A stretch of DNA of 20,959 bases, taken from positions 1-20,959 of the forward strand of contig CAYSMC010000026.1 of assembly GCA_964432115.1 (NCBI GenBank), written 5' to 3'. The DNA comes from JAAZKO01 sp964432115. GTDB taxonomy: Bacteria > Patescibacteriota > Microgenomatia > UBA1400 > PJMF01. The notes under the pieces were generated by a model. That model was given only the letters and a program-made list of their open reading frames with translations, was not told where the DNA came from and ran no database searches. Positions within the stretch are counted from its first letter, which is position 1; the number at the start of each line of letters is the position of its first letter. Made by a program: the position numbers and the translations under genes. Positions 1-6,246 of this stretch are shown here, piece after piece.

Positions 1-102
1 GGTCAAGCGCTGCCCTTTGGACCATTTTTGGTGTTAGGCTTTGTACTAAGTTATTGGTGGGCAGAAGTAATTTGGGGCTGGTATCTAGCCCTAATAATAT
101 GA
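1..102 (+). CDS. pilD: Prepilin peptidase (PilD family), C-terminal end only
   Basis: Only the last 33 codons are inside the window; the frame is open at base 1 and ends at a TGA at 100-102. The peptide contains LPFGPFLVLG followed by a hydrophobic, Trp-rich tail, which matches the last transmembrane segment of A24-family prepilin peptidases, where LPFGPFL is a usual motif. The enzyme is a membrane aspartyl protease that removes the leader peptide of type IV prepilins and methylates the new N-terminus in many members. The catalytic aspartates lie upstream of the window and cannot be checked. The stop overlaps the next ATG (ATGA, 99-102), so the two genes are probably translationally coupled. 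Four prepilin genes follow, which fits this role. Confidence 0.8.
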   Translation, partial: GQALPFGPFLVLGFVLSYWWAEVIWGWYLALII

Positions 103-1121
103 GAATAATTCGTTTTTTCTCCTCAACCTTGATATTTATTGTTTTTTTACTATTGATTGGCATTTTTTTTGGTAGAGAAGTTTTATTAATTATGGCCACC
201 AGTGATCTAAAAAGAGCGGCCAATTCCCTACTCTCAACTAATCATTTACTGAATTGTTATGATGGTTTTTCCCGTTCTCCTTCTGCTTGGGGACAGCTCC
301 GGTTTGTCGATGATAAAAACTACGTGCTAGAGACGGTGTGTAGTGATTTTCCCAAAAAACCGATTTTGATTGAGAGTAAAAGTCTACCAGTGTTTGTCAA
401 AAAAATCGCTGGAGCTTCAGGCTTTATTTTCAATTTGCAAAAACCAAATGCTGGCCAGATCACTATCAACAGCTTGGGTAAAGAACAAACGATTTACAAA
501 GAAATTAATGAGTTAATCAGTGGAGAAGCACCCAATACAATAGATTATCAGGCTGGTCCGGCAAGTGAATGTCAGGCTTTTAACTATCAGTGTTGTCAAG
601 AAGATGTTAAGTTAGGAGTGGGCAAAAGCCAAGAATTAGCGACGGATTGTCCCAAAACTTGTTATCGAAGTTGCTTGCCAAGACCTCTAGTAGTGTCTTT
701 CAACGCGATACCTGCCAGTTTAGAAGATAATAGAATCATCAATATTAGATCTGGACAAATGGTGACTTTTGCTTATGTGGTGAGCGATGGCAAACAAGAA
801 TTATTTAGTGGTCAAGTGATGAGTAATAATCAAGACAGCTCAGTTGGCCAATGGCAAAGTCGTTTGCAAACTATGATAGATCTAATTAATCATGTAGAAA
901 CAAAAGCTGCTCAAGAAGTGTTATTGCCAATTACTAGTAGCATTTTTTTTGGCGATGGCCAAAGTTATAGTACGCAGAATTTGCAGGGAGTGATCGACCA
1001 TCTTTATTATTGTAACGAAGCTAGCTGTTTTTATGAGGCTTGGATAGAGGCTCAAGACGCACGCTTAACTCCTTCAGCAAGTCATGAATTAAGTCGCATT
1101 CAAGTAATAGTAAGTAATTAG
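99..1121 (+). CDS. Membrane-anchored cysteine-rich exported protein of unknown function
   Basis: 340 residues counting from the ATG at 99. I prefer this start to an in-frame ATG at 54 because it gives a clean N-terminal membrane helix (residues about 8-32) and an ATGA overlap with the prepilin peptidase gene. The rest is predicted to be outside the membrane. It holds ten cysteines, in pairs or clusters at about residues 158-192 and at 305 and 310 near the C-terminus, suggesting disulfides. A stretch after the cysteine cluster (about 195-240) is beta-rich and could be an Ig-like or PKD-like fold, but I see no diagnostic motif. It lacks a prepilin cleavage site, so it is not a pilin. Its place between pilD and four prepilins suggests a role in pilus assembly or anchoring. 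That is inference; I do not recognise the family. Confidence 0.7.
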   Translation: MRIIRFFSSTLIFIVFLLLIGIFFGREVLLIMATSDLKRAANSLLSTNHLLNCYDGFSRSPSAWGQLRFVDDKNYVLETVCSDFPKKPILIESKSLPVFVKKIAGASGFIFNLQKPNAGQITINSLGKEQTIYKEINELISGEAPNTIDYQAGPASECQAFNYQCCQEDVKLGVGKSQELATDCPKTCYRSCLPRPLVVSFNAIPASLEDNRIINIRSGQMVTFAYVVSDGKQELFSGQVMSNNQDSSVGQWQSRLQTMIDLINHVETKAAQEVLLPITSSIFFGDGQSYSTQNLQGVIDHLYYCNEASCFYEAWIEAQDARLTPSASHELSRIQVIVSN

Positions 1122-1128
1122 GAAATTT

Positions 1129-1554
1129 ATGAAAAAAAACAAACGAGCTGCCTTTACCCTACTAGAATTATTGGTCGTGATTGCCATCATTGGTATTTTA
1201 ATTTCGCTAGGAGTGGCTAGTTTTAGCAATGCTCAGCGCAAAGCTCGTGACAGTCGCCGCCGAGAAGATCTAAAAGCTGTGCAAAATGGTTTGGAACAGT
1301 ATTATGCAGATCATGATGGAGCTTATCCAGTTGGGACAGGTATGAGCACTGTGATTACTAGTGCAGGTAGCGATTATTTTCCTGCTGGAGCGCCAGATGA
1401 TCCAAAACTTGATCAAGATTATTGGATGGATGCCGATGCCGATGCTTATTGTGCCTGTGCTCTGTTAGAAAGTGCTGGTACTGGCAACGCCTCCAACACA
1501 GCTTGTGCTTATACAACTGGTGGAGATTATTTTTGTGTCAGTAACTTACAATAA
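1129..1554 (+). CDS. Type IV prepilin / GspG-like pseudopilin
   Basis: 141 residues. The N-terminus is a class III signal: a basic leader, cleavage expected between Ala8 and Phe9, FTLLE with the conserved Glu at mature position 5 (residue 13), then a hydrophobic helix (LLVVIAIIGILISLGVA). The following RKARDSRRREDL and QNGLEQYY segment is the usual start of the pilin head in major-pilin and GspG-like proteins. The C-terminal part has four cysteines (two in YCACA, one in NTACAY, one in YFCVSN), likely forming disulfides that close the head. A TAGGA-type ribosome binding site sits 7 bases before the ATG. Ala at -1 is unusual, since Gly is nearly universal. Of the five prepilins here it is the best candidate for a major pilin, but expression cannot be judged. 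Confidence 0.9.
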   Translation: MKKNKRAAFTLLELLVVIAIIGILISLGVASFSNAQRKARDSRRREDLKAVQNGLEQYYADHDGAYPVGTGMSTVITSAGSDYFPAGAPDDPKLDQDYWMDADADAYCACALLESAGTGNASNTACAYTTGGDYFCVSNLQ

Positions 1555-1576
1555 AGAAATTAAAAAAAAGTAGATT

Positions 1577-1987
1577 ATGCAACAAACAAACAAACACAAT
1601 AAAGCTTTTACCTTGATCGAAATCTTGGTGGTAGCCACCATCATTGGCGTTTTGGTGATGGTGACGGCTGTCAGTTTTGCTAATTCGCAGAAAAGATCAA
1701 GAGATACCAAACGCAAAACTGATTTAGAAATCATGCGTCAGGCTCTAGTTTTGTATAGGCAAGACAATGGTAGTTATGGTGATGTTTCTGGAGGTTTTAC
1801 AGATGTTGTTAACACTTTGTTTAGTGATGGCTATTTAACCTCTGATTCTCTGGTAGATCCAAAAACCGATAATCCAGTTTATAGTTTAAGTTGTGAACTG
1901 GGTGCAGCCACAGATTGTAATAAGGTCAAATTAACAGCCAGTTTAGAAAATGAAACTCCTGCCGATTATGAAATACTCACGCCATAA
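1577..1987 (+). CDS. Type IV prepilin / pseudopilin
   Basis: 136 residues. It has a class III leader with cleavage expected between Ala10 and Phe11, FTLIE with Glu5 at residue 15, a membrane helix, and then QKRSRDTKRKTDLEIMRQAL, close to the same segment in the preceding pilin. The two are probably tandem duplicates that have diverged. The head is short with two cysteines (in SLSCELGAATDCNK). The gap to the previous gene is 22 bases without a clear ribosome binding site, and the 3' end overlaps the next prepilin gene. It would be processed by PilD and be a pilus subunit or a minor pilin. Confidence 0.88.
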   Translation: MQQTNKHNKAFTLIEILVVATIIGVLVMVTAVSFANSQKRSRDTKRKTDLEIMRQALVLYRQDNGSYGDVSGGFTDVVNTLFSDGYLTSDSLVDPKTDNPVYSLSCELGAATDCNKVKLTASLENETPADYEILTP

Positions 1988-2450
1988 ACTTTCAGCTTTT
2001 TCACTGATAGAATTGTTGGTGTCAGTGACCATTATTGCACTGTTAATCGGTGGAGCTTTAGCTGGATACACCCGCTATATTGACAAACAGCGCTTGATAG
2101 CAGCAGCTGAAGAAATTCAATCAGGTTTTCGAGAAGCGCAAAACTTAGCAAAGATCGGTTATTTGGGGACTTGTGATGAGTTAGATTATGTTGATTTTTC
2201 TGTATATATTGATGGAGGGACGGCTAAATTAACTTACCAAATTGGTGTTTTTTGTGTTGATGGTAGCAATGAACTTACCCAAGTGGCGATAGATGATGAC
2301 TTTAGTTTGGATGCTGCGCTGTCAAGTTTGAAATTTTATCCCTACGGCAATCTGAGTGGGACGGCGTCTCGTACACTCTGCTCTACCCGGAGTAGTTACT
2401 GTGCTACTTTTAGTATTGATCAGGGGGGTGGGATGAAAGTGACTTATTAA
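1968..2450 (+). CDS. Type IV prepilin (minor pilin, GspH/FimT-like)
   Basis: 160 residues from the ATG at 1968. An in-frame ATG at 1950 would add six residues (MKLLPI) ahead of an already complete basic leader, so I prefer 1968, although neither has a good ribosome binding site. Cleavage is expected between Ala10 and Phe11 in KLSAFSLIE, with Glu5 present, followed by a hydrophobic helix and IDKQRLIAAAEEIQSGFREA. That last segment resembles the start of the GspH/FimT minor pseudopilin head. The ending contains a Cys pair (TLCSTRSSYC) and a beta-rich tail. It overlaps the preceding prepilin by 20 bases, indicating a tightly packed operon. Confidence 0.82.
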   Translation: MKYSRHKLSAFSLIELLVSVTIIALLIGGALAGYTRYIDKQRLIAAAEEIQSGFREAQNLAKIGYLGTCDELDYVDFSVYIDGGTAKLTYQIGVFCVDGSNELTQVAIDDDFSLDAALSSLKFYPYGNLSGTASRTLCSTRSSYCATFSIDQGGGMKVTY

Positions 2451-2460
2451 AGATAGCTTA

Positions 2461-2958
2461 ATGATGTTGAAAAAAAAGTCAAATAAACGCCATCAGCAAC
2501 GAGCTTTTACTTTCATTGAAGTGTTAGTAGCAACGCTGTTGGTAGCGCTGGTGATGACCGCTTTGGGGTCGATGATGGCTTTGTCTGCCAGAGTGGCAGA
2601 AGCTAACGAAATGGAGCAATTAGCCCAACTAAAAGCCCAACAAACGATGGATTTTTTTCGTCGAGAGCGATTGATACGGGGCTGGGCGAATTTTTACGAT
2701 AGTTTACAAGACAATAACACTTATTGTCTTAATTCTTTACCGACTAACATTGTCGACTTAAGTAGTGGTGCTTGTTCAGGTTATCAAAGTGATTTTAACT
2801 TTTTTTATTATAGTGTGGAGGCAACTATTGATAAAACAGACGCAGTTGGAGAACAAAGCATTGATTTACTAGTGGACATTTATCGCTATAGCAAGGGCGG
2901 AGATTTGGTGGATAGTGAGCCTTTTTTCACTGTCAATCAGACTTTCAAGCAATATTAA
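2461..2958 (+). CDS. Type IV prepilin (minor pilin, PilV/GspI-like)
   Basis: 165 residues. A long basic leader (MMLKKKSNKRHQQRA) precedes FTFIEVLVATLLVALVM, with cleavage expected between Ala15 and Phe16 and Glu5 at residue 20. FTFIEVLVA is typical of the PilV/GspI type of minor pilin. The region after the helix is helical and charged (ANEMEQLAQLKAQQTMDFFR), and the C-terminal part is a short beta-rich domain with two cysteines. It is the last gene of the + strand pilin run. Its TAA stop overlaps the stop of the convergent PilW-like gene. PilV and PilW types usually act together as initiators of pilus assembly, so a facing PilW-like gene makes sense functionally. Confidence 0.85.
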   Translation: MMLKKKSNKRHQQRAFTFIEVLVATLLVALVMTALGSMMALSARVAEANEMEQLAQLKAQQTMDFFRRERLIRGWANFYDSLQDNNTYCLNSLPTNIVDLSSGACSGYQSDFNFFYYSVEATIDKTDAVGEQSIDLLVDIYRYSKGGDLVDSEPFFTVNQTFKQY

Positions 2959-3485
2959 TTACGCAGAGCTACCCCAGATTTAAAATCTAGCTGACTATGA
3001 GTAGGGCTATTAGCAGTGCCGGTACTGCTAGCCAAGGTAAAACTAATTTCAATATATTTGGCTGCTTCCGTGTTATAACAAACAAAGCCTAGATTTCTTA
3101 ATTGATGGCTATCACTAGTTAAAAAATAATCTGAACCACCTGTTGTCAAAGAAATTTTGTTGTCAGCAGCCGTCAATATCCCAATGCTTTGCTCTTCATC
3201 AGCTTTGACAAAAGACAAGCTGTCGTAAACGGTAGCGCCATCACATTCAACTGCTGTGAAATTAACTGCTTGAGCATTACGCAACTCTTCAATCATTTTT
3301 TGCATCGCTACGGTGCCGTTTTCTCTGATACTTTGGCTGAGTCGGCTTTTGCCAGCAGAAGTGATGAGACTAATAAACAAAGTGGTGATGCCCAGCATAA
3401 TAATGGAGGTTAAACTGACAGTCACTAAGATTTCAATCAAGGTAAAAGCAGCTGATTGTTGGCGTTGAGTGGTGTTTTTTAACAT
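2955..3485 (-). CDS. Type IV prepilin (minor pilin, PilW/GspJ-like)
   Basis: 176 residues. The leader is MLKNTTQRQQSAA, with cleavage expected between Ala13 and Phe14, then FTLIEILVTVSL with Glu5 at residue 18. The following helix and the segment SQSIRENGTVAMQKMIEELR match the usual PilW/GspJ style, in which a long helix leads into 'LRNA'. The head has two cysteines. It is the last gene of a - strand group: the stop of the large secreted protein lies 5 bases upstream of its ATG. It runs against the + strand prepilin cluster, with stop codons overlapping at 2955-2958. The assignment to PilW rather than another minor pilin rests on general sequence style. Confidence 0.85.
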   Translation of the reverse strand: MLKNTTQRQQSAAFTLIEILVTVSLTSIIMLGITTLFISLITSAGKSRLSQSIRENGTVAMQKMIEELRNAQAVNFTAVECDGATVYDSLSFVKADEEQSIGILTAADNKISLTTGGSDYFLTSDSHQLRNLGFVCYNTEAAKYIEISFTLASSTGTANSPTHSQLDFKSGVALRN

Positions 3486-3490
3486 CTAAA

Positions 3491-5440
3491 TCAATCCGCA
3501 TTAAAGCTTCTTGGAGCGACTTCTTGCCAATTAATGATGCTAGATTTTAATTCTTCTGGCCAATTGACTAAGAGATCGGGGCGATAGATGAAGTTCTCCA
3601 AAGCTTGAAAACTGTTTTGAATTTTGTAATAAATGGTAGTTGGATCACTGGGGTTGTCAGTGCGTCGATTTAAGTCAATATTAGTTAGCCCAACAAAGGT
3701 ACCGGCAGCGATCAATTTTCGATCTGGATAAGCGCCGTTAAAACCGTCATCCGCCTGGCTATTAATGCTAATAGTGCCATTGGCGATAAAAACTCCTTCT
3801 AATTGCGTGTTCTCGTGAATCACGGGTTGAATGAAACTAGTTTGATCTGGATCGACGATTTTACCGACATTTGAATTGACAACAATATCGCCGTTAACAA
3901 TGAAAGCTAAAAAACCACCGCTAGCGACAGTGGTAATTTTGGTGTTATCTGCTCCACTATCGTTATCAATAGTTAAATCGCCATTGATAAAGACCACGAC
4001 ACTTTCACCACTAGCCACTTGAAAGTGAGCATTTTCATCAAGAGTGAAATCTTCGTTAACCAGGAAGTAATCGCTAATATTTCCCCCACTAATCCAGCCG
4101 TTAGTTTTCCAAGTGGCTAAATTAGTTTGAGCTGGGGTTAATGGGCCTTGAATGTTGTTAGCATTGTCAGCCAGGGTATAAAAATACGCATAACTCAAGC
4201 TATAGTTATCAGCACTCAGTCCCAAGGCAAAAGCATCTTGGTTTAAACTGCGTTTGCCTGCCCAGTGAATATTTTGAAAACGAGTGCTCGGGCTATCATT
4301 TTCATCAGTTAACAGTTGAGAAGATGAATTGCTGCCTAGCAAAGGAAAACCACTACTAAGATCATCAGTTAGTCCGGGCTTTGGCACAAACACAGCCGGT
4401 TGACACTCTCCAGTTCTAGCTTCGCAAGTAGTCGCTGGCACAATAGAACTTAGAGCATTTCTGGCAAAAGCACTCCCCCCAAAAGTTTGAAACCATGATT
4501 CGGGGTGGTTGGCTTGGTCAAAATAAACATTGACATCCAGGGTGGGACTGGCTTGAGAAGGAACCATAATATTGGCATAGTAGCAACGATTTTCATATCC
4601 AGCAATCGGACTAGGAGCACAACTACAGCCAAAATTGCTATCTTGCGGCCAAGATTGCAGATCAAAAGTATCGCCCTCACTTACGCTAGTCAAGGTAAAG
4701 GAATAAGTGCCACCGTCAGGATCTTGGACATTGCCACTACCCCAATTAATATTAGTAGTGGCTGTGTATAAAGGAGTGCTTGGTCCAGTGCAAACATCTC
4801 CAACAAGTGAAGCGCTACTAGATTCAATAAAATGCAGAACGATGGTGGCATTGTATGGGCTGGGGCTTGTGGTCGGGGTGGGAGAAGGAGGAGGGACGGG
4901 AGTGTTGGTTGGCGTATTGGTAGGAGTATTTGTTGGTTCTGGTGGAACAGCGGTGGAGCCGGCGCCGCAACAGCCCACGATCCAGGGGATTTCGTCGATG
5001 GCACACTGTACGGTTGATGATTGACAGTCACAGGTGTCAGTAGGATATGCACCACCATCAACTGCTTGACAAAATGCATGGTCACCATCATTGCAAGCTT
5101 CGCCACTTTTAAGACATGCACAATTACTTCCCACTAAGTGGGTGCTGCACGACGGTCCTTCATCTCCATCTCGATCCCAGTTTAAATCACAGCTACAATT
5201 ACCTGTGTAACCTGTACCCCCTTCTCGGCAAGTACAATACATGTCAGCCACCTCACCTGTACCAGCACAGTAGCCATAATCATCACTACAGCCATCATAA
5301 AAAGCATTGGGACTGCCACCGGCCTGTTCCCAGCATACTTGAGGGGTGCAGAATGAGTCATAATTAACTTGGGCAAAAACTTGATTGATAGAGATAAAAC
5401 TTAAAACAATAATGATAAAAAGAATAATAAATTTTTTCAT
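3491..5440 (-). CDS. Large secreted cysteine-rich surface protein, probable pilus-associated adhesin
   Basis: 649 residues from the ATG at 5440, chosen because it starts a textbook Sec signal peptide (basic MKK, hydrophobic stretch, cleavage near VFA at residue 23) and lies 1 base after the upstream stop. Residues 31-158 carry 18 cysteines in a disulfide-rich module with small EGF-like loops (for example CTCREGGTGYTGNCSC). A Thr-Pro linker with three NTPT repeats follows (about 166-194). After it come a beta-rich domain and a C-terminal region with repeated 'FINGDLTIDN', 'FIVNGDIVVN' and 'FIANGTISIN' strands, as in a right-handed beta-helix or bactofilin-like stack. The ending contains YRPDLLVNWPEELK. 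The same strand continues into a PilW-like prepilin. A role as a pilus tip or surface adhesin is inferred; no enzymatic motif is visible. Confidence 0.72.
   Translation of the reverse strand: MKKFIILFIIIVLSFISINQVFAQVNYDSFCTPQVCWEQAGGSPNAFYDGCSDDYGYCAGTGEVADMYCTCREGGTGYTGNCSCDLNWDRDGDEGPSCSTHLVGSNCACLKSGEACNDGDHAFCQAVDGGAYPTDTCDCQSSTVQCAIDEIPWIVGCCGAGSTAVPPEPTNTPTNTPTNTPVPPPSPTPTTSPSPYNATIVLHFIESSSASLVGDVCTGPSTPLYTATTNINWGSGNVQDPDGGTYSFTLTSVSEGDTFDLQSWPQDSNFGCSCAPSPIAGYENRCYYANIMVPSQASPTLDVNVYFDQANHPESWFQTFGGSAFARNALSSIVPATTCEARTGECQPAVFVPKPGLTDDLSSGFPLLGSNSSSQLLTDENDSPSTRFQNIHWAGKRSLNQDAFALGLSADNYSLSYAYFYTLADNANNIQGPLTPAQTNLATWKTNGWISGGNISDYFLVNEDFTLDENAHFQVASGESVVVFINGDLTIDNDSGADNTKITTVASGGFLAFIVNGDIVVNSNVGKIVDPDQTSFIQPVIHENTQLEGVFIANGTISINSQADDGFNGAYPDRKLIAAGTFVGLTNIDLNRRTDNPSDPTTIYYKIQNSFQALENFIYRPDLLVNWPEELKSSIINWQEVAPRSFNAD
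4899..4934 (-). repeat. Three 12-base tandem units coding for NTPT repeats
   Basis: Three adjacent, imperfect 12-base units (4899-4910, 4911-4922, 4923-4934) encode the Asn-Thr-Pro-Thr repeats of the linker in the large secreted protein. Short coding repeats of this kind can change length by slippage. The copies already differ at third positions, so slippage is probably not frequent. Confidence 0.7.
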
Positions 5441-5441
5441 T

Positions 5442-6164
5442 TTAAAAACTGTAGCCGATAACTGGCCAGAAGTAATGTTTGCCGTTAATTTCTGGTAGAT
5501 ATTGACTATCACCGCTTTGATAAAAATTCTCTAAATCACTTTTCGTGTAAGGGGGATTAGCTTCTTTTAAAGTTTCAAAAGCTAGCCCTTTAGTCTGATT
5601 ATTTTGAAACTCTTCACTGGGGAAATTAGCGACGATTTTAATCTTTTTGCCGGGTTCAGGTTTGCTGACTAAATAATGCTCAATCATCTTTTCATACCAA
5701 GCAGTGCTGGTCATTTCTGCCAGTCTAATGACTTCTTCTTCATTTTCTTGTTGAATGCTGCTGCCAACCAATAACACCTGTTGGGTTGAAGTATTATAAA
5801 CTCTCAGAGGCAAGTAGATTTGCTCTAATTGTTGATTACTGTTTAAATAACTACAAGCCATTGCTGCTAAACAGCGCCAGTTACCAGGCAGCATTGGTGA
5901 TCTTTGGTAGTTTTGATAGAGAATGATTTCATCGAAACTGCAATCAAGACGATAAATATTTCCTAATTCTCCACCGGCTTGAATAGGGAAAGTATTGAGA
6001 TTATAAGCGTTGGGCTCAGTGCTTTGAATTTCAAAACTATTGTTATTAGTTGTGTTGTTTATACTAAAGGGTTGTTGTAAAATTTTTAGTCGCCAATAAA
6101 AAATACCAGCTAATACCAAGAACAAAACCATCACTAATAGATATTTCCACCAAGACTTTTTCAC
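5442..6164 (-). CDS. Membrane-anchored exported protein, paralogue of the neighbouring lipoprotein's C-terminal domain
   Basis: 240 residues. The start is a GTG at 6164: an in-frame TAA lies two codons upstream, and the next Met is inside the membrane helix. A basic N-terminus (KKSWWK) leads into one transmembrane helix (about 8-24), then an Asn/Thr-rich stretch, then an outside domain of about 150 residues. Residues 95-240 align by eye with about residues 357-503 of the preceding gene's product. The shared points are G-x-W-K/R near 95, QIYLPLRVYN against QIIKVPLMAYS, IKIVANFP against IKLFTAWP, and NPPYTKSDLENFYQSGD against DPPRYSEEDLIYFRETGD, and both end in Tyr-x-Trp-Pro or Phe-Trp-Pro. I do not recognise the family. 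The surface protein starts 1 base after its stop, so they are surely co-transcribed. Confidence 0.7.
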   Translation of the reverse strand: MKKSWWKYLLVMVLFLVLAGIFYWRLKILQQPFSINNTTNNNSFEIQSTEPNAYNLNTFPIQAGGELGNIYRLDCSFDEIILYQNYQRSPMLPGNWRCLAAMACSYLNSNQQLEQIYLPLRVYNTSTQQVLLVGSSIQQENEEEVIRLAEMTSTAWYEKMIEHYLVSKPEPGKKIKIVANFPSEEFQNNQTKGLAFETLKEANPPYTKSDLENFYQSGDSQYLPEINGKHYFWPVIGYSF

Positions 6165-6171
6165 TGATTAC

Positions 6172-6200
6172 AGTTTAAAGCGTTTTTTTCTAAAGATCAA
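6172..6200 (-). promoter_or_regulatory. Possible promoter directly before the GTG-start gene
   Basis: On the - strand TTGATC (6200-6195) and TAAACT (6177-6172) are separated by exactly 17 bases. The start codon at 6164 follows the -10 box after 7 bases, so a transcript would begin about one base before GTG, which is essentially leaderless. The hexamers match the sigma-70 consensus at 4 of 6 positions each, and the region is AT-rich, so chance is a serious alternative. Confidence 0.35.
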
Positions 6201-6246
6201 TAAGTTCTTCTCAAATCAACAAATTTTTTAGATCGATAATTATTAA

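Noticed and set aside
54..98. An upstream in-frame ATG at 54 as the start of the cysteine-rich gene after pilD
   Set aside because: It would add 15 residues without a signal and overlap pilD by 49 bases. The ATG at 99 gives a clean membrane anchor and the typical 4-base overlap.
4899..4934. Coding tandem repeats considered as a CRISPR-like array
   Set aside because: Units are 12 bases, directly adjacent, without spacers, and code in frame for a Thr-Pro linker.
4690..5121. A 143-codon - strand frame overlapping the large secreted protein
   Set aside because: It lies in another frame of the same strand inside a long gene with a signal peptide and clear domain order. Its composition (Leu, Pro, Met, no domain) looks like a frame shadow of the cysteine and Thr-Pro coding region.
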